DNA of 64,000 nt from Runella limosa DSM 17973 (GCF_000482465.1 NZ_KI519434.1:1-64000); one strand, 5' to 3'. Counted from the first letter of the stretch, positions 17,287-27,337 are shown. A program made the numbers and translations. Notes: generated from the sequence alone by a model not told the origin.

Positions 17287-17958
17287 ATGAAAATCTTATT
17301 AGTTGAAGACGAGGATAGACTCGCCTCTTTTATTCGTAAAGGGATTTCGGCCGAAGGCTATGAAGTAGAAGTTGCCTACGACGGGCGCATGGGCCTGTCG
17401 CTATTTCGCAAAAACAGTTATGACATCATTTTATTGGATGTCAACCTTCCCCACATCAATGGCTTTGAATTATGTCAATTAATTCGGGCTGACAATGAAA
17501 CTGTTCCCGTACTAATGCTTACCGCCCTCGATAGCCTCGCCGACAAGGCCGATGGCTTCAACGCGGGCGCTGATGATTATCTAGCCAAACCTTTTGAATT
17601 TCAAGAACTTCTGCTGCGCCTTCGGGCTTTGACGCGACGAAACGGCACTAAGCCAAAACAAGTGTTGCAATTGGCGGATTTAGAACTAAACCTCGACCAC
17701 AAAACCGTGACTCGTGCTGGCCAACGCATCGACCTAACGACCCGCGAATACTCTTTGATGGAATATTTGATGCTCAACAAAGGGAAAATTATTTCGCGGG
17801 TGGACATTAGCGAACGCGTTTGGAGTTTGGATTTTGACAGCAGCACCAACGTCATCGACGTCTATATCAGCTATTTGCGCAAAAAAATAGACAAAGGCTT
17901 TTCTACCAAATTGTTACACACCATCGTTGGGATGGGCTATGTGCTGCGCGAAGGATAA
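17287..17958 (+). CDS. OmpR/PhoB-family response regulator
   Basis: 223 residues. The receiver domain (1-118) has the acidic pocket E7-D8-E9, phospho-acceptor D51 (IILLDVNLP), the T of LMLTALD and K101 in YLAKPFE. The C-terminal winged helix (about 128-223) shows LTTREYSLMEYLMLNKGKIISR and the ending VIDVYISYLRKKID. The histidine kinase follows after 13 bp and an RND pump after that, so it most likely activates or tunes the pump genes. Confidence 0.95.
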   Translation: MKILLVEDEDRLASFIRKGISAEGYEVEVAYDGRMGLSLFRKNSYDIILLDVNLPHINGFELCQLIRADNETVPVLMLTALDSLADKADGFNAGADDYLAKPFEFQELLLRLRALTRRNGTKPKQVLQLADLELNLDHKTVTRAGQRIDLTTREYSLMEYLMLNKGKIISRVDISERVWSLDFDSSTNVIDVYISYLRKKIDKGFSTKLLHTIVGMGYVLREG

Positions 17959-17971
17959 TCGTTTTCCCAAT

Positions 17972-19330
17972 ATGCTCATTCGTAATCGACTTACCATTAT
18001 TTTTACCCTGCTTGCCACGGCCATTCAGGTGACGTTGTCATTGTTGGTTTGGTATTTTTATTCGCTATACCGCCAAGAAGAATTTTATAGCCGATTGGAG
18101 GGGAAAGCGCGAGTCGCAGGAAGGGTATTGATTTCGAGACGGCATTTACACGATGATTTTTTCAAAAACATGGTACGTACCGATTTACTCACCATTGTGG
18201 AGGAACAAATCAGTATTTTTGACCAACAACATAAGTTGGTTTTTACCAACCGTACCCTCAAAGAATCGGATTATTACAAAGAAAAAATCCCGCATCTCCC
18301 CTCTTCTGACGCTATTTTTGAGTTTCGTACGGGGCACCTTGAATCCATTTTAATTCCTTTCAATGACCAAGGGCAGCGCTTTTTCATTTTCGCCTCGGGC
18401 TACGACCGCATAGGTTTTGCCAAACTTGGCACGTTACAACAAATCCTACTGTTAGCCAACATGTTGGGCTTTGCGTTAATTGTACTGGCGGGTTGGTATT
18501 TTTCGGGAAGGGTGTTGAAACCCATTTCGCAAATTGTGGACGAAGTCGAGCAAATTACGGCCAAAGACTTGCACAAACGCGTCAATGAAGGCAACCGCCG
18601 CGACGAGATTGCCCAACTCGCCATGACCTTCAATCAAATGCTCTTTCGGCTCGAAGATGCGTTTGTCTCCCAACGGAGTTTTGTGGCCCACGCCTCTCAC
18701 GAGCTTCGTACTCCGCTCACCAATACCTTGGGTACTTTGGAAACTTCGCTCCGCTACGACCAAAACCCCAACGACTGGCGCGACAGCATGGAAGTAGCCG
18801 TGGAAGAATTAAAAAAGGTCATTTCGCTCACCAATAGCTTGCTAGGATTGGCGCGCGTCACCGATGGTGCTCTTACCCTCCAAAGTGTACAAGTGGACGA
18901 TTGTTTACTTACGGCTTTGGGACAAATTCATGCCAAATATCCGCACCGAAGTTTGCCCATTCAGTTTGCAACCAACGACGACCACTCGCTGACCGTCAAA
19001 GGCAACGCAACGCTGCTGACCACGGCCTTTTTGAACATTATTGACAACGCTTGTAAGTACTCCTCCGAAGCGGTTTCGGTACAGCTCCAAACCACTGCCG
19101 ACAAAATTATTGTCGTTGTCTCTGACCACGGACGGGGCATTTCGGAGGCTGATGTGGCCCACATTTTTGACCCGCTCTACCGTGGCAAAAACGTAGATGG
19201 CGTTCCTGGGTTTGGCATTGGCTTGGCCATGACGCAAAAAATCATTGAGCTGCACCAAGGTTTTCTTCATTTGAATTCTAAAATCAACGAAGGCACCACC
19301 GTGTCGGTTTCTTTCTCTAATGTTTTCTAA
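17972..19330 (+). CDS. Sensor histidine kinase (HAMP, HisKA, HATPase)
   Basis: 452 residues from ATG 17972; an upstream in-frame TTG at 17927 overlaps the regulator and is less likely. Two membrane segments (about 8-28 and 155-175) bracket a small periplasmic sensor domain. A HAMP linker follows (RVLKPISQIVDEVEQI). The phospho-accepting His is H243 in HASHELRTPL. The ATP domain shows the N-box NIIDNACKYS, the G1 box DHGRGIS and the G2 box GFGIGLAM. This is the sensor for the preceding response regulator. The signal is unknown; envelope or drug stress is plausible because a pump follows. Confidence 0.93.
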   Translation: MLIRNRLTIIFTLLATAIQVTLSLLVWYFYSLYRQEEFYSRLEGKARVAGRVLISRRHLHDDFFKNMVRTDLLTIVEEQISIFDQQHKLVFTNRTLKESDYYKEKIPHLPSSDAIFEFRTGHLESILIPFNDQGQRFFIFASGYDRIGFAKLGTLQQILLLANMLGFALIVLAGWYFSGRVLKPISQIVDEVEQITAKDLHKRVNEGNRRDEIAQLAMTFNQMLFRLEDAFVSQRSFVAHASHELRTPLTNTLGTLETSLRYDQNPNDWRDSMEVAVEELKKVISLTNSLLGLARVTDGALTLQSVQVDDCLLTALGQIHAKYPHRSLPIQFATNDDHSLTVKGNATLLTTAFLNIIDNACKYSSEAVSVQLQTTADKIIVVVSDHGRGISEADVAHIFDPLYRGKNVDGVPGFGIGLAMTQKIIELHQGFLHLNSKINEGTTVSVSFSNVF

Positions 19331-19392
19331 TTTCCTTCTCACATCGTTTTAATGTATTGGTGGTTGCTTTGTTTCGTCAAACTACAAAGACG

Positions 19393-19626
19393 ATGCGACG
19401 CCATTATTTTCCATCCATTTTGCTTTACGGTCTGGGGCTCACATTGGCGCTCTCTCTGGCCTTCAATGGCTTTCTGCTTTATCAACAAACCCGCCCACGA
19501 CGACTCTATGAATTTGAGTTATCCAATGCTGCTACCAACATGGACGCCATGAGTTGTCAGCAGCAACTTTCGGAATGTATTCGTAACAATCAACAAAAAG
19601 ATAGCCTATTACAAAAATATGAATAA
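19393..19626 (+). CDS. Small single-pass membrane protein between the kinase and the RND pump
   Basis: 77 residues from ATG 19393 (an earlier in-frame start is at 19357). One hydrophobic span (about 7-30, ILLYGLGLTLALSLAFNGF) is followed by a polar, Gln/Asn-rich tail with two Cys (MSCQQQLSECIRNNQQKD) that looks coiled. It overlaps the adaptor gene by 8 bp, so it is made together with the pump. I do not recognise a family. It could be a small accessory subunit of the pump or of the kinase. Confidence 0.6.
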   Translation: MRRHYFPSILLYGLGLTLALSLAFNGFLLYQQTRPRRLYEFELSNAATNMDAMSCQQQLSECIRNNQQKDSLLQKYE

Positions 19627-20701
19627 GACCCTCATGCTCGCAAGTTTCTGTGCTTTGTTGTGGTGTACAAGTTGCTCAGAAAAAGAAGAAGAGAAGGAAG
19701 AAATTACCAAGTTTTTGGTAACTACCCCTCTCAAAAAAGACACTACCATTACGAAAGACTACGTCTGCCAGATTCACGCTTTTCGTCATATTGAGCTGCG
19801 CGCCCAGCAGCGAGGCTACCTCCAAAACATCTACGTGGACGAAGGGCAGTTTATCAAAGAAGGCCAAATGATGTTTCAAATCATGCCCAAACTGTACGAA
19901 GCCGAGGTACAAAAAGCCGAAGCCGAAGCTAAGTTTGTCAGCATCGAATACCGAAACACCAAACGCCTCGCCGATAGCAACATCGTAGCCCCCAACGAAT
20001 TAGCAATGGTCAATGCCAAATGGGACAAAGCCAAAGCCGAACTTGCCTTGGCCCAAGTACACTTAGGGTTTACCAAAATCAAAGCGCCATTTTCGGGCAT
20101 CATGGACCATTTTCAAGTACGTCCAGGAAGTTTGGTGGACGAAGGTGATTTGCTCACTACGCTCTCAGACAACAGCAAAATGTGGGTATATTTCAACGTA
20201 CCCGAAGCCGAATACCTCGATTTTAAAAGCAAGGCACAAGACGGCAAAAAGATGTCGGTTAACTTGGTAATGGCTAACAATCAGCTTTTTGGCCATTCGG
20301 GCATTGTTGAAACGATTGAAGCCGACTTCAACAACGAAACGGGTAACATTGCCTTTCGGGCTACTTTCCCTAACCCTAAAGGGCTGCTTCGTCACGGTGA
20401 AACGGGCAATATTCAGATGGTCGTACCGCTTCGCAACGCCATCATCATTCCTCAAAAAGCCACATTCGAGATTCTTGAGAAAAAGTACGTTTATGTGGTA
20501 GGTAAAGACAACGTCGTGCGATCACGTGAGATTAATATTGCGGCCGAAATGCCCGATTTGTACGTGGTAAAAGATGGTTTGGCCGCCGACGAACGCATTC
20601 TACTCGAAGGTATCCGTAAAGTACACGACAACGAGAAAATTCACTTTGACTACCAAGATCCGCACAAAGTGTTGGCCAATCTTAAAGTATATACTGAGTA
20701 A
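19619..20701 (+). CDS. RND efflux periplasmic adaptor subunit (membrane fusion lipoprotein)
   Basis: 360 residues. The lipobox is LLWCTSC19, followed by an acidic linker. The lipoyl halves are seen in RAQQRGYLQNIYVDEGQFIKEGQMMFQI and KIKAPFSGIMDHFQVRPGSLVDEGD. A short alpha-hairpin (about 95-140, EVQKAEAEAKFVSIEYRNTKR) lies between them, with a beta-barrel and membrane-proximal domain after. It bridges the inner-membrane pump to the outer-membrane channel. It is encoded 30 bp before the pump. The hairpin is of the length seen in AcrA/MexA-type adaptors of HAE1 pumps. Confidence 0.93.
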   Translation: MNKTLMLASFCALLWCTSCSEKEEEKEEITKFLVTTPLKKDTTITKDYVCQIHAFRHIELRAQQRGYLQNIYVDEGQFIKEGQMMFQIMPKLYEAEVQKAEAEAKFVSIEYRNTKRLADSNIVAPNELAMVNAKWDKAKAELALAQVHLGFTKIKAPFSGIMDHFQVRPGSLVDEGDLLTTLSDNSKMWVYFNVPEAEYLDFKSKAQDGKKMSVNLVMANNQLFGHSGIVETIEADFNNETGNIAFRATFPNPKGLLRHGETGNIQMVVPLRNAIIIPQKATFEILEKKYVYVVGKDNVVRSREINIAAEMPDLYVVKDGLAADERILLEGIRKVHDNEKIHFDYQDPHKVLANLKVYTE

Positions 20702-20731
20702 TAGCTGTTCTCCCCAAAACATCGCACGAAT

Positions 20732-23700
20732 ATGTTTAGTAAATTCATACATCGGCCAGTACTTGCTATCGTCATCTCGCTGGTCATCATTTTTATGGGG
20801 ATATTGGCTATCACTAGCTTACCCATTTCACAGTTTCCCGAAATTTCGCCCCCAATGGTTATCGTAAGGGCTTCGTACCCTGGAGCCAGTGCCAAGGTAC
20901 TTACTGAATCGGTGCTGATTCCGATGGAACAGGCCATCAACGGGGTGCCAGGCATGAAATACATGACTTCTGACGCCACCAGTGCGGGGGAAGCCAACAT
21001 TCAGATTGTCTTTAACCTCGGTACTGACCCCGACCAAGCCGTCGTCAACGTCAATACGCGTATTGCGCAGGTTCTCAACCGTTTGCCCATCTTAGTACAG
21101 CGCGAAGGGGTCATCGTAAACCGTATCGTTCCTAACATGTTGATGTACGTCAACTTGTACAGCAAAGACCCCAAAGCCAACATGAAGTTCCTCTTCAACT
21201 TTGCGGGGGTAAACATGCTACCTGAACTTCAGCGGATTACGGGGATTGGGCAGGCCAGCATCTTGGGTAGCCGCCAGTATGCCATGCGGATTTGGCTCAA
21301 ACCCGACCGTATGCGGGCCTACAACATCTCCGCCGACGAAGTCATGGAAGCGTTGAACGACCAAAGTGTGATTGGGTCGCCTGGACGGATTGGCCGAAGC
21401 GACGGAAAACGCGCCGAAGCCTTGGAATATGTACTGACTTACCAAGGGCGTTTCAACGACGTTGAACAGTATAAAAATGTAATTGTAAAGGCCAACTCTA
21501 ACGGTGAGTTGCTCAAACTGAAAGACATTGCTGAGGTTGAGCTCGGAAGCGAATATTATGACATTTATTCCAACCTCAACGGCTATCCCTCGGCGGCGAT
21601 TATGCTCAAGCAGACGTACGGAAGTAACGCCAGCGATGTTATCAAGAGCGTAAAAGCCAAACTGGACGAAATGAAGAAAACGTCGTTTCCTCCAGGGATG
21701 GACTATGAAATTAGCTACGACGTTTCGCACTTCTTGGATGCCTCCATCGAAAACGTAATTCACACCCTGCGCGATGCCTTTATTTTGGTGGCCTTGGTGG
21801 TGTTTATCTTCTTGGGCGACTGGCGCTCTACGCTTATCCCTACGCTGGCGGTGCCTGTTTCGCTGATTGGGGCGTTCATTTTCATGCAGTTGTTTGGGCT
21901 AACCATCAACATGATTACGCTCTTTGCGTTGGTACTTGCGATTGGTATCGTGGTGGATGACGCCATTGTGGTCGTCGAGGCCGTCCATGCCAAAATGGAA
22001 GAAGAGCCTCACCTCACGCCTTACAAAGCCGTCAAGAAAGTACTTCGCGAAATCAGCGGTGCCGTTATTGCCATTACGTTGTTGATGACCGCCGTGTTTG
22101 TGCCTGTGGCCTTTATGACAGGCCCCGTGGGGATTTTCTACCGCCAGTTTTCCATCACAATGGCTACGTCTATTGTCATTTCGGGGCTGGTCGCACTTAC
22201 CCTAACTCCCGTACTTTGTGCGATGATTTTGAAAAATCACCACGGCCACAAACGCAAGAAAACCATCATCGACCGCTTCATTGATGCCTTCAACCGAGGT
22301 TTTGAAAAACTAACGGGTCGGTACGTGGGGCTTTTGCGCCTTATCGTCAACCGCCGCGTGGTGACTTGGGGAATCTTGTTGGCTTTTGGCGTCGGAATTT
22401 TCGGAATTACGGCCAAACTCCCTTCGGGCTTTATTCCAAGTGAAGACCAAGGGATGATTTACGCCATCGTACAAACGCCTCCAGGCTCGACCTTGGAACG
22501 TACCAACGACATTACCCGCAAGCTCCAAGCAATTGCCGAAAAAGTAGAGGGTATTCAGTCGGTTTCAGCCCTTGCGGGGTACGAAGTACTTACCGAAGGG
22601 CGGGGTTCAAACGCAGGTACGTGTTTGATTAACCTTAAACCTTGGGACGAACGTAAACACACCGTCAACGAGATTATTTATGAATTAGAAGAAAGAGCCA
22701 AAGTTATCCCAGGGGCAACCATCGAATTTTTTGACCCACCAGCCGTACCAGGGTACGGAGCTGCGGGTGGTTTCGCGCTGCAATTGTTGGACAAAACCAA
22801 CACGGGTGATTACAAACAACTCGAAAAAGTCAGCTCTGATTTTATGAATGAACTCAAAAAACGGAAAGAACTGACGGGTTTATTTACCTTTTACAGTGCC
22901 AATTACCCCCAATACGAACTCGAAATCGACAATAAATTGGCCATGCAAAAGGGTGTTTCAATCGGCAACGCCATGAATACACTCTCAATTTTGATTGGTA
23001 GTACGTACGAACTCGGTTTTATTAAGTTCCAGCGATTCTTTAAGGTGTTTGTGCAAGCATCGCCCGAATACCGCCGACTTCCTGATGACGTCATGAACTT
23101 GTACGTCAAGAACAAGTACGACGAAATGGTGCCTTTCTCGGCCTTTATGCGCATCAAAAAATCGCAGGGCGCCAACGAAATCAACCGCTATAACATGTAC
23201 ACCACCGCGGCTTTCCGTGGGGCACCTGCCAAAGGGTACAGTAGTGGGGAAGCCATCAAGGTGATCCAAGAAGTAGCCAAGAAAACGCTCCCAAGAGGCT
23301 ACGACATCGACTGGGGCGGGTTATCGAAAGACGAAGTAATGCGCGGCAACGAAGCCCTTTACATCTTCCTCATTGTATTGGCCTTTGTGTATTTTGTGCT
23401 TGCTGCCCAGTACGAGAGCTTTATTCTACCGTTGGCGGTGGTGTTCTCGCTGCCTGCGGGGGTCTTTGGTTCGTTCTTACTCATCAAAGTGATGGGCTTG
23501 GCCAACGACATTTATGCCCAAGTCGGGTTAGTCATGTTGGTCGGGTTGCTGGGGAAAAACGCCGTTTTGATTGTGGAATTTGCCGTTCAGAAACACAAAG
23601 AAGGCTTCACCGTTTTAAACGCGGCCATCGAAGGGGCCAAGGTACGTTTCCGCCCTATCCTCATGACATCTTTTGCCTTCATTGCGGGGTTGATTCCGCT

Positions 23701-23896
23701 CGTACTTGCCACAGGCGCAGGAGCCATTGGCAACCGTACGATTGGTTCGTCGGCTTTAGGAGGAATGCTTTTCGGGACTGTATTCGGAGTCATTATCGTC
23801 CCAGGGCTGTACTTTATTTTCGGAAAAATCGCCGAAGGTCGTCAGTTGATTAAAGGTGAAAAAGAGAATCCGTTAACCGAAGAAATTGAGCACTAA
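20732..23896 (+). CDS. RND multidrug efflux permease, HAE1 (AcrB/MexB) type
   Basis: 1054 residues with twelve predicted membrane spans (about 10-30, 338-560, 870-1030) and two large periplasmic loops. The proton relay pair D409-D410 is in GIVVDDAIVVVE, and the later Lys is in VGLLGKNAVLIVEFA. The N-terminus KFIHRPVLAIVISLVIIFMG and the conserved LPISQFPEISPPMVIVRASYPGA mark the HAE1 family. It exports hydrophobic and amphiphilic drugs by proton antiport. Its stop overlaps the start of the outer-membrane channel gene by one base. Confidence 0.95.
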   Translation: MFSKFIHRPVLAIVISLVIIFMGILAITSLPISQFPEISPPMVIVRASYPGASAKVLTESVLIPMEQAINGVPGMKYMTSDATSAGEANIQIVFNLGTDPDQAVVNVNTRIAQVLNRLPILVQREGVIVNRIVPNMLMYVNLYSKDPKANMKFLFNFAGVNMLPELQRITGIGQASILGSRQYAMRIWLKPDRMRAYNISADEVMEALNDQSVIGSPGRIGRSDGKRAEALEYVLTYQGRFNDVEQYKNVIVKANSNGELLKLKDIAEVELGSEYYDIYSNLNGYPSAAIMLKQTYGSNASDVIKSVKAKLDEMKKTSFPPGMDYEISYDVSHFLDASIENVIHTLRDAFILVALVVFIFLGDWRSTLIPTLAVPVSLIGAFIFMQLFGLTINMITLFALVLAIGIVVDDAIVVVEAVHAKMEEEPHLTPYKAVKKVLREISGAVIAITLLMTAVFVPVAFMTGPVGIFYRQFSITMATSIVISGLVALTLTPVLCAMILKNHHGHKRKKTIIDRFIDAFNRGFEKLTGRYVGLLRLIVNRRVVTWGILLAFGVGIFGITAKLPSGFIPSEDQGMIYAIVQTPPGSTLERTNDITRKLQAIAEKVEGIQSVSALAGYEVLTEGRGSNAGTCLINLKPWDERKHTVNEIIYELEERAKVIPGATIEFFDPPAVPGYGAAGGFALQLLDKTNTGDYKQLEKVSSDFMNELKKRKELTGLFTFYSANYPQYELEIDNKLAMQKGVSIGNAMNTLSILIGSTYELGFIKFQRFFKVFVQASPEYRRLPDDVMNLYVKNKYDEMVPFSAFMRIKKSQGANEINRYNMYTTAAFRGAPAKGYSSGEAIKVIQEVAKKTLPRGYDIDWGGLSKDEVMRGNEALYIFLIVLAFVYFVLAAQYESFILPLAVVFSLPAGVFGSFLLIKVMGLANDIYAQVGLVMLVGLLGKNAVLIVEFAVQKHKEGFTVLNAAIEGAKVRFRPILMTSFAFIAGLIPLVLATGAGAIGNRTIGSSALGGMLFGTVFGVIIVPGLYFIFGKIAEGRQLIKGEKENPLTEEIEH

Positions 23897-25329
23897 TGTT
23901 TAAGAAAATCATCACACTCGGTATAGGAGTCGTGGGGTTAACGCTAGCCATTTCGGGCTGTAAAACCCCTGCGTTGGTCACCAAAACCGAAAGAAATACG
24001 TTACCTGCGAGTTTTAATAACTCGCAGGACTCGACCAACAGCGCCACGATTCGATGGAAGGAGTTTTTCACAGACCCCTACCTAACAGCCTTGATTGACA
24101 GCGCCTTGCAAAACAATCAGGAGCTAAACATTACGATGCAAGAAATCGAAATCTCGCGCAACGAAATCATGGCTCGCCAAGGGGAATACAAACCTTTTGT
24201 GGGTGTCCGTGGAAGTGCTGGCGTGGACAAAGTGGGGCGTTATACCAACATCGGCGCCAGCGAAGCGACCACCGATATCAAACCTGGCCGAGAAACCCCC
24301 GAACCGCTCCCCAATTTTTTGGGCGGCCTGTTTGCTACGTGGGAAATCGACATTTGGCATAAACTCCGCAATGCCAAAGATGCCGCCGTGCATCGGTATT
24401 TGGCGAGTGGTGAAGGTAGAAATTTCATGGTGACCAACTTAATTGCCGAAATTGCTACTTCGTACTATGAGTTATTGGCCCTTGACAATCAATTGGCGAT
24501 TATTCACCAAAACATTGATATTCAGAATAATGCTCTTCGGATTGTTCGCCTTCAAAAGGAAGCTACCAAAGTGACCGAATTGGCCGTACGGCGGTTTGAA
24601 GCTCAGGTATTGAACACCCAAAGTTTGCAGTATAACATTCAGCAACGGATCATTGAGATCGAAAACCGCATCAATTTTTTGGTGGGACGCTATCCCCAAA
24701 CCGTGGCTCGTAGTTCGCAAGATTTTGGTAATTTAGTCCCAGCCAACATTCATACGGGCTTACCTTCACAGTTGCTGGCCAATCGCCCCGACATCCGTCA
24801 GGCAGAGCAGGAGTTGGCCGCCAACAAACTAGACGTACAAGTTGCCAAAGCCCGTTTTTACCCTTCTCTTGGCATTTCGGCAGGTTTGGGCTATCAGGCT
24901 TTCAATCCTTTGTATTTGTTAAAAACCCCTCAATCGCTCATTCTTTCGTTGGCGGGAGATTTGACGGCACCGTTGGTCAACAAAAACGCCATCAAGGCTT
25001 CTTATTTCAATGCCAATGCCAAGCAGATTCAGGCGGTGTACAATTACGAACGAACGTTGTTGAATGCCTACATCGAGGTGGCAAACCAAATGGCCAAAAT
25101 CGGTAATTTGGAAAAAACGTACGACACCAAATCGAAGGAAGTTCAAGCCCTTACGCAGTCGATTACGATTTCTAATAACCTGTTTAGTTCGGCCCGTGCC
25201 GACTACATGGAGGTGTTGTTGACCCAACGCGACGCCATCGAAGCGCGGTTCGACCTTGTCGAAACCAAAATGCAACAGATGAATGCCGTTGTCAATATTT
25301 ACCGCGCCCTGGGTGGGGGTTGGAATTAA
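23896..25329 (+). CDS. RND efflux outer-membrane channel lipoprotein (NodT/OprM type)
   Basis: 477 residues. Lipobox LTLAISGC22. Two repeated OMF halves are visible, with the typical segments NQELNITMQEIEISRNEIMARQGEYKP, AEIATSYYELLALDNQL, LPSQLLANRPDIRQAEQELAAN and YNYERTLLNAYIEVANQM. Start ATG 23896 overlaps the pump stop (TAATG). The linker just after the lipobox (about 37-45) contains a 10-bp perfect inverted repeat in the DNA (24004-24028). Together with the adaptor and pump this gives a complete tripartite system. Confidence 0.95.
   Translation: MFKKIITLGIGVVGLTLAISGCKTPALVTKTERNTLPASFNNSQDSTNSATIRWKEFFTDPYLTALIDSALQNNQELNITMQEIEISRNEIMARQGEYKPFVGVRGSAGVDKVGRYTNIGASEATTDIKPGRETPEPLPNFLGGLFATWEIDIWHKLRNAKDAAVHRYLASGEGRNFMVTNLIAEIATSYYELLALDNQLAIIHQNIDIQNNALRIVRLQKEATKVTELAVRRFEAQVLNTQSLQYNIQQRIIEIENRINFLVGRYPQTVARSSQDFGNLVPANIHTGLPSQLLANRPDIRQAEQELAANKLDVQVAKARFYPSLGISAGLGYQAFNPLYLLKTPQSLILSLAGDLTAPLVNKNAIKASYFNANAKQIQAVYNYERTLLNAYIEVANQMAKIGNLEKTYDTKSKEVQALTQSITISNNLFSSARADYMEVLLTQRDAIEARFDLVETKMQQMNAVVNIYRALGGGWN
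24004..24028. repeat. Hairpin repeat inside the outer-membrane channel gene
   Basis: CCTGCGAGTT pairs perfectly with AACTCGCAGG around TTAAT. It is read in frame in the linker after the lipobox, where sequence is free to vary. It resembles the short palindromes that elsewhere in the window lie between genes. Confidence 0.6.
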
Positions 25330-25387
25330 TTTATTTTCCGTGGTCAGTATGAAAAGGTTTTTTTTGCCATCTATAATCAAAAGACCA

Positions 25388-27310
25388 ATGAAACACCTTT
25401 TCACAACCCTCTTAATCGGTTGGGCAGCCATCGCCAGCGCCCAACCGACCCAACGAAATCTCCTCGGCAACGCCTATTCGCTTGATGCCGTTCGGCAGGT
25501 GCTCATTCCCCAAGCGCAGTTTAAACCTTACCCCAAAACCGCCGTCGAATGGCAGTCCCAACTGCCCGATAGCGTGATGACACGGGTCATAAAAGCAGGA
25601 GAAGCCGTGTTGAACTACAAATTTGAAGCCATTGCAGGCAGCGTTTCGATGGATTTTGTACGCTCAGGCGACCGCGAACGCCACGGTAAACTTTCGTACG
25701 GAAAGCGAAACGCACTCATTGATCTTATTTTGGCCGAAAGCGTGGAGGACAAAGGCCGTTTTACGGAAGCCATTTTCAACGGAGTTTGGTCGATTTGTGA
25801 GGAAAGTTTTTGGGGCGTTCCTGCCCACATTAGCGGTACAGGTCTGCCCAACGTCGAAGACCCCGTCGTGGATTTGTTTGCCGCCGAAACCGCTGCCGTA
25901 CTTTCTTTTGCCGACTATTTTGTGGGCGAAAAATTAGATAAAATCAACAAACTCATCCGCAAGCGAATTTACTTTGAAACCAATCGTCGGTTGTTTGTTC
26001 CAATGATTCAAAACCCCGACCGCTACGGTTGGATGAGTAAAAAAAATGCGGTCAACAACTGGAATCCGTGGATTATGTCCAACTGGATGACGGCGACGCT
26101 TTTGCTGGAAAAAGACGAAAAACGTCGCGCAGAGCAACTACACGCCGCTATGCTCGGTTTGGATTTGTACCTCAACGGACTGGGAGAAGATGGTGGCTGC
26201 GACGAAGGGCCGAGCTACTGGTTTGCGGCAGGGGCGTGCGTATTTGATTGTTTGGAATTGCTAGAAGCTGCTACTCAAAACAAAGTAAGTGCTTACCAGC
26301 AGCCGCTCATTCAAAAAATGGCTTCGTATGTTTTTAAAACCCACATTGCGGACGATTACTTTGTCAATTTTGCCGATGCCGACCCCAAACTCAAGCCCGA
26401 CGGTATTATGCTGTATCGTTTTGGCAAAAAAATCAACGATGCCCAACTCATGCAATTTGGGTTATGGGCAACCGAAAAATATCCCTTGGCGGTGTCCAAC
26501 AACGGCTTCCACCGCATGCGTCGCATTCAGAACTTACTCACCATCCAAGAATTACCTTCCACCAAAGCCACGTACCAACCCGTAAAAGACGCTTGGCTCG
26601 GCGATATTCAAGTACTAACGGCTCGGAGTAGCAATGGTTTGTACTTGGCTACCCACGGCGGGCACAACGCCGAAAGCCACAATCACAACGACGTAGGCGA
26701 TTTTCTACTTTATGCCAACGGTGAGCCTGTTATCATCGACGCAGGTCGCGGCAACTACACCGCCCGTACTTTTTCATCTAAGCGGTACGAGCTTTGGTTT
26801 ACCCAATCTCAATACCATAATTTGCCAATTGTCAACGGATTAGGACAACTTGCGGGACGAACCTACGAGGCGCATAACGTCAAAAGTATCATCAATGAAA
26901 AAGAAGCAATGTTGTCGATGGACATTGCGCCTAGCTACGCCAAAGAAGCGGGAATTCAAGCATGGAATCGTTCGGTGAAGCTCAATCGCGTAAAAAATAG
27001 TGTCGAAATAAACGATGATTTTACGTTGACTCAAAAACCCACTTCGCTCCAGCAAATTTTTATGACTGTTTGCGATACGGATTTAACCACTCTTGGCAAA
27101 ATCAAATTGACTACTCCCAAAGGCCAAACCTTTGTTATTCAATACGATAGCAAACTCTGGAATGTATCAACTGACCTTCCTTCTACCGACGGGATGGAAT
27201 ACGTTAGTTTCAAAACCAAATGGGACAATCGCCCCGTGCGGCGGCTTATTCTTTCGCACAAAGCATTGCCACAGAAAGGGAAATCGACATTTTTAATTAT
27301 GCCGAATTAG
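25388..27310 (+). CDS. Heparinase II/III-like protein, exported
   Basis: 640 residues from ATG 25388, which gives a clean signal peptide (MKHLFTTLLIGWAAIASAQ); a second ATG at 25349 would add 13 residues in front. The N-terminal half (about 60-350) is the alpha/alpha toroid of polysaccharide lyases (FNGVWSICEESFWGVPAH, GCDEGPSYWFAAGACVFD). The C-terminal half has the beta-sandwich with THGGHNAESHNHNDVGDFLLYANGEPVIIDAG, the Heparinase II/III family signature. It presumably cleaves uronate-containing polysaccharides. No SusC/SusD pair or sulfatase lies nearby, so it is not in an obvious utilisation locus. Confidence 0.88.
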   Translation: MKHLFTTLLIGWAAIASAQPTQRNLLGNAYSLDAVRQVLIPQAQFKPYPKTAVEWQSQLPDSVMTRVIKAGEAVLNYKFEAIAGSVSMDFVRSGDRERHGKLSYGKRNALIDLILAESVEDKGRFTEAIFNGVWSICEESFWGVPAHISGTGLPNVEDPVVDLFAAETAAVLSFADYFVGEKLDKINKLIRKRIYFETNRRLFVPMIQNPDRYGWMSKKNAVNNWNPWIMSNWMTATLLLEKDEKRRAEQLHAAMLGLDLYLNGLGEDGGCDEGPSYWFAAGACVFDCLELLEAATQNKVSAYQQPLIQKMASYVFKTHIADDYFVNFADADPKLKPDGIMLYRFGKKINDAQLMQFGLWATEKYPLAVSNNGFHRMRRIQNLLTIQELPSTKATYQPVKDAWLGDIQVLTARSSNGLYLATHGGHNAESHNHNDVGDFLLYANGEPVIIDAGRGNYTARTFSSKRYELWFTQSQYHNLPIVNGLGQLAGRTYEAHNVKSIINEKEAMLSMDIAPSYAKEAGIQAWNRSVKLNRVKNSVEINDDFTLTQKPTSLQQIFMTVCDTDLTTLGKIKLTTPKGQTFVIQYDSKLWNVSTDLPSTDGMEYVSFKTKWDNRPVRRLILSHKALPQKGKSTFLIMPN

Positions 27311-27337
27311 GCACATTGTTTGTTACGTTTCTTTAAG

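Noticed and set aside
25283-25387. Heparinase-like gene starting inside the outer-membrane channel gene
   Set aside because: A start at 25388 gives a clean signal peptide; the upstream part is the end of the channel gene in another frame.
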